NCBI GenBank assembly: GCA_002205965.3
Contig: NADL03000171.1
Coordinates: 86,790-150,789, forward strand
Length of the DNA stretch: 64,000 nucleotides
DNA from: Kappaphycus alvarezii
Lineage: Eukaryota; Rhodophyta; Florideophyceae; Gigartinales; Solieriaceae
Direction of reading: 5' to 3'
In this document: in pieces, positions 46,617 through 58,291 of the stretch
How the letters are laid out: every line of letters begins with the position of its first letter
Numbering within the stretch: position 1 is the first letter of the stretch
Position numbers and translations under genes: made by a program
The notes under the pieces: model-generated
What the model was told of the DNA's origin: nothing
The model's input: only the letters and a program-made list of their open reading frames with translations
Databases searched by the model: none

Positions 46617-46895
46617 ATGTCTCGTCTCACTCTGCTTCTCACACTGTCCTCTTCTTCCTCGCTGCTTTTGCAGGTTGCCATCCCAAGTGAAGATGTCGAA
46701 AAGGAAAATTTCGCCAATGGAGATCTAATAGAGGATACGGTGCGCCCTGGGGCGATTTACAGGGGTCCTTGCGGAGGTCGGGGCCGTGCCGCGAGCCAAT
46801 GTAGAGCTATGATGACCGATGACTCCAACTGCATCATCCAGGGATGCCAGAGGGGAACCAGACGTGGCTTCCGATGCACATGTCGTCCTGCATAA
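46617..46895 (+). CDS. Secreted cysteine-rich peptide precursor, copy 3 (open, altered signal peptide)
   Basis: Open for 92 residues with the same mature peptide as the 23,739-24,017 copy (identical amino acids, six cysteines). Two compensating changes, a base lost near 46,645 and a G gained near 46,673, shift the reading frame through part of the signal peptide. The usual hydrophobic TVLFFLAAFA becomes serine- and leucine-rich (LSSSSSLLLQ). Secretion may be weakened, or the two indels may be assembly errors. AATAAA lies at 47,108-47,113. Confidence 0.7.
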   Translation: MSRLTLLLTLSSSSSLLLQVAIPSEDVEKENFANGDLIEDTVRPGAIYRGPCGGRGRAASQCRAMMTDDSNCIIQGCQRGTRRGFRCTCRPA

Positions 46896-47107
46896 GCTGG
46901 AAATGTGGAACAGGTCTCGAATGTAGTGAATGCGCTAAGGAATAGCAGTGCTAGAAGTACACAATACAATTACACCTGATGTGATTTCGAAGTGTTGCAA
47001 CAAGCACAACTACACACCAAGTGTGCTATGCATTGCGGTTCGAAATTAGTTGCCCTTCATCTATTTTCCTGTTACATTCGTCCTTAAAAAGCCTGTGTTC
47101 CCGTGGT

Positions 47108-47113
47108 AATAAA
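47108..47113 (+). terminator. Poly(A) signal of peptide gene copy 3
   Basis: AATAAA 213 bp after the stop codon, in sequence shared by the three module copies. Confidence 0.5.
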
Positions 47114-49268
47114 CATCTTGCATTATAGCGATAAGATTACTCTCTAAAAAATAGAGAATCTAAAAACATCCACCTAGAAAATCCGTATGGTGAGATCCTC
47201 GTTATAGAGTCAAATGAAATTGCAGTACAAAAAGCTTTTACCAGCATATTTTCACTGTCGAGCAGCCCCGTCAGACCTTAACTGGTCAGCCGCTGTTCTG
47301 TGTACAAATAGCTGTACTACGGAGACCAATTCTTTTTGCTTTCCTTTTTTTCCAAATCAGACTGGTGACCAACCCGTAAAACTTTTGCCATCTGAGGATT
47401 ACTGGTTTTGCCAGCGTCGTATTGCTCATTTATAGAGCCGGCCCAGCAAAGAAGCAGCGGTACTGGGTAGACTGGCAAAAAAGATTCGCAATTTTGACCA
47501 ATTGAAATGATCGCATGTTGAGACGATGCACCAGTTTCATTGGGAAAGTTGGGGGTGTGTTACTGCAGGACTTTGGAGGGCTTAACCTGGAGGAAGCTTT
47601 GGGGTGATCTAGTATCAATTTCAGTTTCAAATATTTTTATTTATTATAGTTCCCAATAAGGACGAAAAAGTTTACGTGATTCAAAAATTAGCGTACTGAC
47701 GGCACGGCTGTGTCCCCGAGAACGGAGCCATATTTACGATATTCATAAAATCGGAAAAGTCTCGGTGTTTGACTCTTGAAAGGTACACTAGACGTATAAA
47801 AGTGTGGGAATATCTTTTGAGACGTTCGTCCGTGATGAGAATTGAAATGATCTGGACTGCTCCAGGACGTATTTGACTGGCTCTCTCTTAAATGGAATAT
47901 GCCCATGCCCATGTTTTTTTTTGCCGAGGAATTTCTAGCTCATGTGTGTACTTGACCACAGTTGCGATTCCTGTTGTTTTGATCGTTCGCTTATGTGTAA
48001 TTTCATTCTCATTGTCCCTAAGTTGTCCTAAAATGGCCCACAACAGCATCGGAATGACCGTTGGAATTAATTTCGTTCGCAATTTGTCTGCTTACTCGCC
48101 CCTCTCCACCACAGTCTACCTGGCGTATCCGAGAATGTTGGATCGAGAAGCTGCCAGACTCGCGTAGTGAGCGTTCTAGGCACAGACTCAAAATTTAAAA
48201 GTAGCAGTAATTCATCCTGGGCAGTCTGTCAGGGTTGCTGGAAAAGGGTTGCTAGAACTATTCATATACTGGATAGTAAAAGAATTCAGCTGAATTTAAT
48301 CGATAGAGACCACCCTACTAATTCGAAACCTCTCTAAACGGGAGAGAGCTTTGCTGCTTCATTGATTTAGAGGCAGCGGCGTTTATTAGCCGAAATGGGC
48401 ATACTTCTCTAAAAGTTACTTGTGCTACCATTTTTCTTTGTTCAGAACACTAATGAATTTCACCCAAAGAGCCTTCACACCATGGGGTTTCATGCAAAAG
48501 CACGCTGCAACCACCATCTTGTGCAATGTTGCTGAGTTTATAGATAACCTTAAGGTTGCCTTTTAGGAAACGTATTTCCTCTCAAATTCTGTGTTGGAAT
48601 GCCATTTTGAGTCATTTGTGGTTGTCCGGAAAGCTTCAGGATATATTGAATACAGCTTCAGAGAGAAAAGCTCCAACCGTAGCCCCATGAGTTTTCACCT
48701 TGGCCTCGACACCTCAAGGTACGAGGAAGCTTGATATTGTATAGTATCACGGTAAGAACTCGTCAAAGTCTAATCTCATCGACTCCTTTCGAAACAAAGT
48801 GCTTCAATTGCAACAGCGAGGGACATATTGCGTGTGTTGTGATAGGAGTAAATCGTCGGGGGAAGAGATACTTAGAACAACTACCCCAAGACGGAGGTGT
48901 TGCGAGCGACAAAAGTGCTACCGTGGTATAGTTGAACGATAAAAATGAGTGTATATGGGAGAGAGTTGAGAGGGCTACAAGCAAGTATAGAAGGAGCAGG
49001 GTCTACCACTGATGCTTCTGCGAACAGCTTAGGAAAAAGTTTTTTTTGAGTCTGAAGTTGACTCTCAACTTCCTACTACTCGGGCTTGACCTGAAGTTGT
49101 CTGCAAATTGCTTGACCTCTCAAGGAGGAAGCACCCTACTAGCTTATATAGACTTCGGCTAATGTTAAAGTCTCAATCAAACATACTGAATACCATAAAA
49201 CGCATAAAAGGGCATCTTGTGGATGTGATTTGCCAGAGGGAAGATATTATCAAGATAAATATCTGTAT

Positions 49269-49771
49269 CTACTCCTCACAATCGTGATCTTCAGATCAGA
49301 TCCGAATAACTCTTCCAAATATCCATAATCTCGATGCAATCCCTACAAATTCCCTCGAACGACTCAGAATGATAAATGGCTTCATCAGACATATCAAGAT
49401 CCTCCAACCCTTGTTCGCGACCCTCAGTCTCCGCTTGCACCGCGTTCGAAGAATCCGAGATGACGATCACGCTCTGACTCTCCCCTCCGTCCCCACAGCA
49501 ACTTCCCCACGATTATACATTATCGGTTCCCACAGAGCTACAAAGTCTTCCTCATCCTCGATCCCTCCACGTCCGACTCAGTCCCCTCTGACTCCTCCTC
49601 CTCCGCCTCCTCCAAGAAGTGCCGACGAACCACTCCCGAACACGCTCACGGTCCATCCTCCTGAAGTAAGTCGGCGTTGTCTGTTGGCCCGTTATTCATT
49701 AGAGCTAGACCGTTGATGGGGCGAGAGGGGCGGTTTTTGGTGATAGGGGCGGAGGGGCGAAGGTTGTTCAT
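49269..49771 (-). pseudogene. LTR-internal acidic protein gene, module B2 copy (frameshifted)
   Basis: Starts MNNLRPSAPITKNR at 49,771, about 104 bp after TATTTAAA (49,882-49,875). An acidic middle follows (FLEEAEEEESEGTESD), then a C-terminal part matching the 63,795-64,000 copy. Several indels break the frame. The end is a TAG at 49,269-49,271, directly before the U3 promoter block. Confidence 0.65.
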
Positions 49772-49874
49772 TTTGATAGAAGTTGGGGAATGGGAGCAAT
49801 GTAGGGTGTTTGGGTGTGGGGGGGAGGGTGATTAGTAAAATGATCGGGGACATTTGGAACTTGGAAAAAAGGGG

Positions 49875-49882
49875 TTTAAATA
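49875..49882 (-). promoter_or_regulatory. TATTTAAA box of LTR-internal gene (B2)
   Basis: Same context as 35,452-35,459 ('ggagcctatttaaacccc' on the minus strand), although the rest of the two LTRs has diverged considerably. Confidence 0.55.
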
Positions 49883-50428
49883 GGCTCCTGGGGCAGGTTC
49901 TATAGATTACGAATAGGTAAAATAAATCTGCAAGGGGTTTGCAGTAGTGCAATTGCGCTCTTTTTCTCAAAAAAAGGCGATTTTGGAGGAGGAGGTAAGC
50001 TAAAATGGAAAACGACCTTGATTTAGGGTCGATTCAGAGGGTTAAATACGGTATAAAAATATCTAGATAAAATGGAAGTAAATTTGGAAATGACTGGGAG
50101 AAGTTAAGGGCGGGATCGTTGTAGGTTGCTGGATTAAACGAAGGGAAGACCATTTCCTGTATTACATAAAGGAGGACCATTTTTTGTATTACATGGTGGT
50201 TGTAAATCTTTACGAGTTGTACAGTGTGGCACAGAAGCGTGAGGAGGGCATTAAAAAATTAACTAGGAATGTGGGCGACGGGTGGAAACCTGCCGCGCTT
50301 GCATCACTTGGAGAATAAACGCAAAACGGGTAACGAAGTCGCTGGGCTCCTGTTGAGGGGAGTAACCGCGTCGGGAAGCGGCGAAGGAAGCAAAGCGGCG
50401 TAAAAAACCCTTGCCATCGTCGCCTAAG

Positions 50429-50500
50429 GGGAACATTTGGGTGTTTTACTCTTGAAGATATATCCGATCTATCCCATGGTTTTCCAGACAACCACAATCT
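50429..50500 (-). mobile_element. 70-bp repeat inserted into module B2 with flanking duplication
   Basis: B1 reads continuously 'gtcgcctacggcgcc' at this point. B2 has about 71-72 extra bases flanked by CCTAAG(G) on both sides (50,423-50,429 and 50,501-50,507). The insert matches the short dispersed repeat at 16,133-16,200, complete from 'ttgtggttgtctgg' to 'aaaacaccc'. A flanking duplication means it inserted as a unit. No terminal inverted repeats or tRNA-like structure seen. Confidence 0.6.
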
Positions 50501-50637
50501 CCTAAGGCGCAAAAGATATCAATCCCGACGGGACAGAGGAGGATATCGTTTTGGTCGCCGTAATCGCAGTAATGATGATTTTTCTCTAGCTTTACGAGTG
50601 TCGCAGCAGCGCCTGCGGTAACGGTACTTGGCGAGAT

Positions 50638-51430
50638 GTGGCGGCGAGCGGAGAGTCAGGCAACAATAGCGTCGACGGCAATATTAGTTCTGTTAAGCCC
50701 ATCGGCAACGGAAATGTAGATGTCAATTTTGTAACGCAACTGACACTGAATGTGCAGACAAATCGGGAACCTGGTAGAGAAGCGGATGATCGAAGAGGGC
50801 GACTATCCGAATCTCCTTACAGAAGCGGGCGAGAACGTTGCGGAGGATGCGATGTCGACTTGTCATTCCGTCTTCCTATGTGCACATTAACGCGTGTTAG
50901 CCTCTTGGATCTAAGACGGGTGCCAAGTCGACCTAGCGATGGGAGCAGACCGCACAGGGAGTATATCCAGGGAATAGCGCGATGTCGAGATGGCGAGCCA
51001 GAGCGACTTCCCACGCAGAAGAGTACATGCACGTGCCGCGGCAGAGGGGAGCAGGCAAAGAAAAGACAGAGGAAGAGGAAGATGTGCGCACGGAGAGGAG
51101 CCGTGCCTGGTCGGGTGCTGCTGCGGACAAGAATAAACTGTCAGACTTCGATAGCATGAGCTCGGTTGTGATCGCACACTGGAGCCTTTCACCAAGGACC
51201 GCCGATGAAGAACGCTCGGAAAGTACCGCAGCTGTAAGCAACGAAGACAGCTGCAGGTGATGGGAGGATAAGATCTGGGTAGCAGACCGGGGGGTCTCTT
51301 CCGAGTGGTGATCGGGGAAAAAGTCAACAGGTCGGAGATAAGTCCAAAAGACGTAACTACAGATGCTCCATATGCAGCCTCGATAATGTCCGAAGTTTGC
51401 AAAAAACTGCACACACGCTTAAAATAAAGA
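50638..51430 (+). other. GC-rich block with overlapping open frames, possibly coding
   Basis: A frame of 173 codons opens from about 50,638 to 51,159, and two others are open over parts of the same block (50,982-51,260; about 51,290-51,424, ending DAPYAASIMSEVCKKLHTRLK). Arg/Gly-rich composition and higher GC than the flanks suggest an old gene or gag-like region with shifted frame. The first 260 bp are duplicated around Element 1 (3,408-3,674). I do not recognise the product. Confidence 0.3.
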
Positions 51431-51479
51431 CCCCTATGTGCGGCAATTAATCAATTATTTGCTACGTAACAAGACCACT

Positions 51480-51740
51480 TTGGTAGTGGCAAATCGTCTG
51501 GAGAAGAGATACTCAGAACCAATTACCCCAAGAAGGTGGTGTTCCAAGCGACAAAATTGCTACCGTGGTATATTCGAGCAAACAAAAAGGGGTGAGTGAG
51601 GACGGCAGTTGAGTGAGATACAGGCAAGTATTGAATGAGTTAAGAGAGATATAAGCAAGTATATAAAGGGCAGGGTCTACCAATGATGCTCTGTGATCAG
51701 ATAAGAAAAATTGTCCTCGTGTCTGAAGTTGACTATCAGC
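51480..51740 (-). repeat. Eroded LTR fragment
   Basis: Follows the family LTR from 'ggcaaatcgtctgg' through 'gcgacaaaattgctaccgtgg', 'gggcagggtctaccaatga' and 'gtctgaagttgactatca'. A local duplication around 51,600-51,660 repeats 'agcaagtat'. Similarity then stops; U3 and the acidic frame are missing. Confidence 0.65.
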
Positions 51741-51749
51741 TGAAGGACT

Positions 51750-52660
51750 TACTGCTTTTTCAGTTAAAATCTATGACACTCATTTATCCGACAGAGGCGA
51801 GAACCATACCCCATCTTCGTTATCTGATCTTCAGGGAGCTTTCTACAGTCCAATCCTTACTCACCATATGCGAAAAAACTTTAGTTCAGTAGCTTTCCAT
51901 GCTCTGAAGTTACAGATTTTGATCCCTTTTGTATCTATATTAAGCACTAAATGACAAAGAGAAATAATCGAATGATCAGATTTTTGAGAAAGGACACATT
52001 GACGAGTCGTCACAGTGGTTCCTGAAACAAACAAAAATCCTTACACCTCATCATGCAGAATTTTACATTATCAATTCCTTTCTCTTCCACCAAAACTACT
52101 CGTTTGTAGAAATTATATTTTCAGATCAACAAATCCTAAACTAATCATTTTTATTCCACAATAATAGGAACATATAACAGTTAGGATCTCAAAATGAGAC
52201 TGGACTGTTTATATAAACGGAAACATCAACACAAAGCACTTTGGTGCCTAGGGAGCAAACACGCACACATCAGAAACGTTATTTGTCAGCTTTACGTTTG
52301 GAGATTGAGTTTTGATAAAGATAGGATTTCTTACATCCCGTAAATCAACCCTTGACAGCTTATACATTGCAATCAACATGGATAGTGTGAAAGAGGATAC
52401 ATCGATGCTTAAAAGGTGTAGACATATTGGATCAGAATGAGCTCGTCGCAGATAAAGTGAATAATTAAGCTATAAAGTGAAGTTATAACAGGAATATATG
52501 CCCAATAATCCTCGCCAAGGTCATTCATACATCACATAAAATGCTTAAACTGTAATATGCGAGAAATCAGAAGTAATAAGATTGTGCAATAATTTTTGGA
52601 ATCCTTCAGCAAGCTTCTTTCGTGCCTGCCAATGCGTATAAACCTTAAACTCAGATCAAC
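51750..52660. other. No gene seen
   Basis: AT-rich single-copy DNA with only short open frames and no repeat shared with the rest of the window. Confidence 0.35.
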
Positions 52661-52668
52661 AAAGACAA

Positions 52669-54382
52669 ATGGACAGTAATGAGATAGAAAAATTTTCAAA
52701 TAAATATCATGTTGTTTCCACACAGCCTCTATTGCTTTTGTTTAACGTTAAGATCGGGAAAGTTTACTTCCAATCGAGATATATTTGCGTACCTTGTATA
52801 GATGAAAAAACAGCCGACATTACAAGCGGTTTACATGAGCACAAATTTCGCAAGAGCAATTCCCTTACAAGTAAGTATACTACAGTCCTCACAAAAGCAT
52901 TTCTCTGCTTTTGAGCTACAAAACATATTTTATCAAGAAACTCAAAGTTCTTCAGGAACGTGTAATAAAAGGAAGAAGTGAAATGAGCGAGGTAAATGTA
53001 CACAGGAATATAGGTAAAGCAATCCGATGTAAACTCGTATGAAAACGGAATAGGCGAACATTAACATGCACCATTAAGTTTTTTATTGGTAAAAGTACTG
53101 CAATATGTGCTAGCTATAGACCAGAATAGCCATTGCAGATTTAGTGAAAGAAAAAAACAATGTATGTTGCTTTTAGGGCCTCACAATATCTTTATTTGGA
53201 AAACTTCCACGCTTTCTCCCAGAATCATCATCTTTACCATTTAAACCTATCTAATGCAATCTATACAGGTATTATAACTTGAAAAGGCTTATATAAATGT
53301 ATAGCTTGAAACTCAGTGGGATTTGAGAGTTATGTAACTGGAGAAGTTGACGACTGCATTTCTCCTACAGATATTGTTTACGTATGAAGTGTATCTCTTA
53401 AGCAATATTATCGCCCAATCAAGGTTAAAAAATATCAAGCGGGATGTTACGGGTACAATTAATGTATGTACTGATTTTACGGTTACAAAGACCGGAAAAG
53501 AAAGCTCAGTACTCACTTCATCAAACATCTGTGATCATTGTGCTAATGGAACTGAAGTAACATTTCACATAAATCACTTCCTATCCTGATATAGTACAAA
53601 AATCTCTACTATGCTTACTTGAATGGATATTCCAACGAGAGGACCTTATATTCGTCGATCAAAGTTCTCGTATAGCCAAACAAAGGGAAGGCCATGGTTT
53701 CCTGGACAAAAATATATCGCAAGCCACTCTTTGAGAGCGTCCTACCCGCAACGTCAGTATTATCGGGGAAGGCTTTTATTTCGAACTAGTAGTAAAGGAA
53801 AAATTGAGGCAAATTTCAAGTCCTGATATTTTATCCGAGGATTTAGTGATAAAAGATACAATGAATGGAACACCCTATTGCAGCAATTCTTATTACCCCC
53901 GTTGGATTTCGCATGAAAGTGGAGGCCATATTGGACTTTTGAAATTGGTGCCAAGACAAAACTCATGCATATGCACAACCACAGAGACTCATTCGAAGGA
54001 GACTATTGTTAAAACAACGAGCGATCGGAGTGTTGAACCAATCCAGCTCGTACATTTGTTGAATTCTACTTGTGAACTAAATCATGCAGTAGTATTTCGG
54101 AATGCGACTATTACACAAGACTTAGAATATTTCCTCCAAATAAACGTAGCAATACTTAACTCAAGATATTTACACAAGTTCATCAAGGGAATAATTGAAA
54201 ATTTCCTTGGATATCGTAGGAATGAAAGCTCCCACGCAGGTATATTTGAGTCTCTAGAGCGGAAAAAGAAGAAAGAATTAATATTTGTCTCAACAAAGAA
54301 TATCAATACATTCAAATTCTCAGGAATGAAAGCTATTTCTAACGAAGGCTCACGCTTCTGTGCCACACTGTACAACTCGTAA
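52669..54382 (+). other. Candidate multi-exon or broken gene, unassigned
   Basis: Several plus-strand open stretches lie close together in AT-rich DNA: 52,669-52,870, which runs to a strong donor (GTAAGTA at 52,871); about 53,372-53,589, which follows a good acceptor (TTTCTCCTACAG); and 53,760-54,340, open for nearly 200 codons without a useful ATG at its start. The phases of the first two do not join simply. The last has several N-glycosylation-type triplets and no motif I know. It ends where module B3 begins (54,345), so the true 3' end may be lost. Confidence 0.3.
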
Positions 54383-55485
54383 AGATTTACAACCACCACA
54401 CGCAATATGTCCCTCGCTGTTGCAATTGAAGGACTTGGTTTCGAAAGGAGTCGATCAGATTAGACTTTGACGAGTTCTTTACCGTGATCCTATACCATAT
54501 CAAGCTTGGTCATACCTAGAGGTGTCGAGGCCAAGGTGAAAACTCATGGGGCTACGGTTGGAGCTTTTCTCTCTGAAGCTGTATTCAATATATCCTGAAG
54601 TTTTCCGGACAACCACAAATGACTCAAAATGGTATGCCAACACAGAATTTGAGAGGAAATACGTTTCCTAAAAGGCAACCTTAAGGTTATCTATAAACTC
54701 AGCAACATTGCACAAGATGGTGGTTGCAGCGTGCTTTTGCATGAAACCCCATGGTGTGAAGGCTCTTTGGGTGAAATTCATTAGTGTTCTGAACAAAGAA
54801 AAATGGTAGCACAAGTAACTTTTAGAGAAGTATGCCCATTTCGGCTAATAACCGCCGCTGCCTCTAAGTCAATGAAGCAGCAAAGCTTTTCTCCGTTTAG
54901 AGAGTCTTCGAATTAGTAGGGGTGGTCTCTAACGATTAAATTCAGCTAAATTCTTTTACTATCCAGGCATATGAAATAGTTCTAGCAACCCTTTTCCAGC
55001 AACCCTGACAGACTGCCCATGATGAATTACTGCTACTTTAAAAAATTGAGTCTGTGCCTAGAACGCTCACTACGCGAGTCTGGCAGCTTCTCGATCCAAC
55101 CTTCTCGGATACGCCAGGTAGACTGTGGTGGAGAGGGGGCGATTAAGCAGACAAATTGCGAACGGAACTAATTCCAACGGTCATTCCGATGCTGTTGTGG
55201 GCCATTTTAGGACAACTCAAGGACAATGAGAATGAAATTACACATAAGCGAACGATCAAAACAACAGGAATCGCAACTGTGGTCAAGTACACACATGAGC
55301 TAGAAATTCTACGGCAAAAAATAAAACATAGGCATGGGCATATTCCATTTAAAAGAGAGCCAGTCAAGTACGTCCTGGAGCAGTCCAGGTCATTTTAATT
55401 CTCATCACGGACAGAACGTCTCAAAAGATATTCCCACACGTTTATAGATCGAGTATACCTTTCAAAAGTCAAACACGGACGTGGG
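54345..55485. repeat. Module B3 (partial, same orientation as B1)
   Basis: Matches 11,477-12,615, from 'ctcacgcttctgtgcc' to 'agtcaaacac'. It carries the uninterrupted TGGTG site (54,394-54,398). The peptide gene is not included. Both ends are abrupt, without flanking duplications that I can see. Confidence 0.85.
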
Positions 55486-55489
55486 CCTT

Positions 55490-56350
55490 CATTGATCAAG
55501 AACATATATCGTCTCTCATTCGCAGCCGTCACTGCCAAGTCACTAGCACAGATCTGTGCAGTATCACGAGCTCCTTCACTCCAGTAGGCACCAAAAACAG
55601 CACCTTATCAAGAAAACAAGGCACGTATGTAATTATGAAAAATAGAAGTTACGAGCAAGGGAGAACTTGAGCACCAATTTCTCAGCTTCCGTCATCGATA
55701 GACCGACCTAAAAGCCCAGTAATTGAAAATTGAATAAGTATTCGAAATTTAAACAGAACAATGATTCAAAAGTAGCTTTCTCACACGATTTGGCTTGAGC
55801 TGTGTTCATTTTTCCATTATGAATACCTTCCGAAGTGGCTTTCACCAGTTCCCTGCAAAAATGCTCATAAGTCCATGTTTTGGTAAATATTCTTTACAAA
55901 AAAAAAATTTAATTGCTTTGGTTGTAGTGTGATTCACTAGACCAAACTCTAAATAAATACAGGCGAATATCGTAAAATAATTTCAGTTCTCTGAAATAAT
56001 ATTACACAACTGCAATTTATACTTGCCTATCTTGATGTTCTTAACATATTTAAACGAATATTTTCAGCAATAGTATCGTCTCCAATAGTTGTAACATATT
56101 TAGATGTACATAATTGGGTGCTTAAAATATGAGAATGTACCCCAAAACTATTTTTGAGTAATTGTATTCAAACTTTACGTTGATTTCAAAAATGATAATT
56201 GTAATAAATATGACCTGTTGTGAGTTGATAGTGAAAGCTGGGGTCCCTTCATGTCAAATGTAACAGAACATATTAGTGGATGTTATATTCAGAAAGGGTC
56301 ACTATTTCCTACATGACGAGTAATTTATCAACGTGTTCGTTTTTTTCGAA
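55490..56350. other. No gene seen
   Basis: AT-rich, stop-dense single-copy DNA between module B3 and segment A2. Confidence 0.4.
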
Positions 56351-56761
56351 TAAATTCCTTTTCATATAATTTTCTCCTTTTCAATTACTTATATGTAGAT
56401 ATGGATCCCTATTTGACAGAAAATCTTTTCTTGTTCCCATTTTCTTTGATTTTCCTAAATTCTTACATCTTGTTCCATTCTAGATATTTGTATGCCCAGA
56501 TTCTGCAATAACTTATCCGTTCAAAGGAAATTTTTATAATTCGCACTGTAAAATTAATTGGGACTTCTTTAATGATTCAAAGGCCTGCCAATTTTAGCCT
56601 GTAGACGCTATTTAAACCGCGTTGAGATCGGGCAAACATTATTGACATATTTAAGCAATAACTAAGGGACCTCTTCAACTTTTTAAAAATAAAATATGCG
56701 GAATACTTCTCTCTTGCCCCATTCGCAAATCCCCTTTCCTCATACCACCACCGTCTCCGCC

Positions 56762-57058
56762 CTATTCCGTTTGGACCAAGCCGCCGTAGAGGAAGACCCC
56801 CTCAAGAAACCAGATAGCGCTTGTCGAAGCTTTCAGCTCGACATTTGGTATGGATTGAAGAACGGTTAGTGGTTTGCATACTTGAAAGAGGATAATAGTA
56901 TGGCAGAGGAGAATAGTAAGGCCAAGGAGTGCTTCAAAGAGATGGTGGTCTCTAAACTGGTCTACATAATGGTAAAAGAGGAGAGTGGAAAGTTCAGGGA
57001 TGCATAAGAGTATTCCGAGGAGCCTGGGGACAAAAAGAAAGATGCCGGTCTGGTTCAT
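56762..57058 (-). CDS. Hydrophobic ORF in segment A2, unrecognised
   Basis: 98 codons with two likely membrane segments (around GIFLFVPRLLGILLCIPEL and LLGLTILLCHTIILFQV). The A1 counterpart shifts frame after FQV (33,327-33,584) and continues in another frame to 33,092. No recognisable family. It could be chance, as the two copies are recent duplicates. Confidence 0.22.
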   Translation of the reverse strand: MNQTGIFLFVPRLLGILLCIPELSTLLFYHYVDQFRDHHLFEALLGLTILLCHTIILFQVCKPLTVLQSIPNVELKASTSAIWFLEGVFLYGGLVQTE

Positions 57059-58291
57059 ATGGTATGGGAAGGTACTTATTGGCCATAGCAGACAGTCCTA
57101 TTCATAGGGCCGATTGAAGGGGCGTTAGGTAACCTGGATTTATTGCAGATGGGGCCAAGCAAACGTGATATATTCTCAGGTATGTATGTGGAATACATGC
57201 ATACATGTCATTGCTAAAGAAAAATGTGATGTTCTGAACTAGTGGACGAAGAAGATGAGCAGTAGATTTCAAAATCATCTGTCAAGCATCTTTTTTCAAA
57301 TTAGCTGTGTCTACGTGAACTACTTCCATTCTCTCTGGTGCTTTTAGAAGTCTAATCGATATTTTATTTTGGAAAAAAGTTTGAATAGGCTTAACATATT
57401 ACTTCCTTTAGGAGAACGAAGGCAAGTTGGGAGTCAATTTAGAGCAACAAACCTTCGAATATCCTTATATCATCTAGTTGTGCGAGAGCGATCACTCTTC
57501 TTTGAGTAACCCCTCCGCGCTTATCCTTTTATGCCTACTGTAGCACTTTACTCCTTTGCAATAACTTTCATACTGGATATTCGGCAGCCTTTTTTCGTTC
57601 ACTAGATATTTACCCTGTTAACATCGATAATGAATTCATGTTTAAGATTTTCAGCCGCTGGGAGGTGTTATCCTCCGTAAGGAAGAGAATACGTAGACAA
57701 TTCCTTGACTTGATACTGCTAACTACCGCATTTTGTCTTGAGGACTAAGTATCCTTTCAAAATCTAATTTTCGTCGATCCATAGAGAAAGGCTAAAGTAG
57801 AAAACAGGTCCAGAACTAGGCATACGAGGTTGTTCCATGACTGTGAAATTATTGATAGAGGTAAATCGTCTGAAAGAGAGATACGCAAAACCAAATACCC
57901 AAAAAGGAGGTGTTGCGAGCGACAAAGGTGTTATCACGGTATAGTTGAACGAACAAAAAGGATTTCATATGGATGAGGGTTGAGAGGGGAAAATAAAGTA
58001 TGGAAGGGACAGGGTCTCCCACTGATGCTCTACGACCAGCTTAGAAAATATTTTCTTGGGTCCGGAGTTGACTCTCAACTTCCTACTACTCGGGACTTGA
58101 CTTGAAGCTGTCTGCCAACTTGCTTGACCTCTCCATGAAGAAGGAGTTTGCTCAGCTTATATATACTTTCGGCTTCCACTAAAGTCCGAACAAAACTACA
58201 AAAGGTACCAGAAAATGCATGAAAGCAATTTTTGTGGACTATATAAGCTAAACAAAGATAATTAAGAAAAATAACAATCAGTGAGGTCCTC

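Larger units (their letters stand above)
48840..50193 (-). repeat. Solo long LTR (1,354 bp), target duplication TGGTG/TGTTG
   Basis: Plus strand begins TGATAGGAGTAAATC and ends TTTGTATTACA. TGTTG precedes and TGGTG follows (50,194-50,198). Uninterrupted module copies at 11,521-11,525 and 54,394-54,398 show that one TGGTG was the target. This fixes both LTR ends without doubt and shows the acidic reading frame is inside. Near the outer end 'gaccatttcctgtattaca' is repeated imperfectly. Confidence 0.92.
43746..50915. repeat. Module B2 (inverted copy of B1), split by a solo LTR
   Basis: 43,746-48,839 matches B1 16,611-11,526 in reverse; 50,199-50,672 matches 11,525-11,145; 50,656-50,915 matches 3,674-3,408. 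It contains peptide gene copy 3, the possible exons at 44,659-45,700, a solo LTR (48,840-50,193) and a 70-bp insertion at 50,429-50,500. The Element 1 site is unoccupied here (50,651-50,655). Confidence 0.85.

Noticed and set aside
50929-51414. Minus-strand ORFs of 159-167 codons opposite the GC-rich block
   Set aside because: They overlap open plus-strand frames in GC-rich DNA where stops are rare, and their composition (Ser/Pro/Leu/Arg-rich) is typical of antisense translation.
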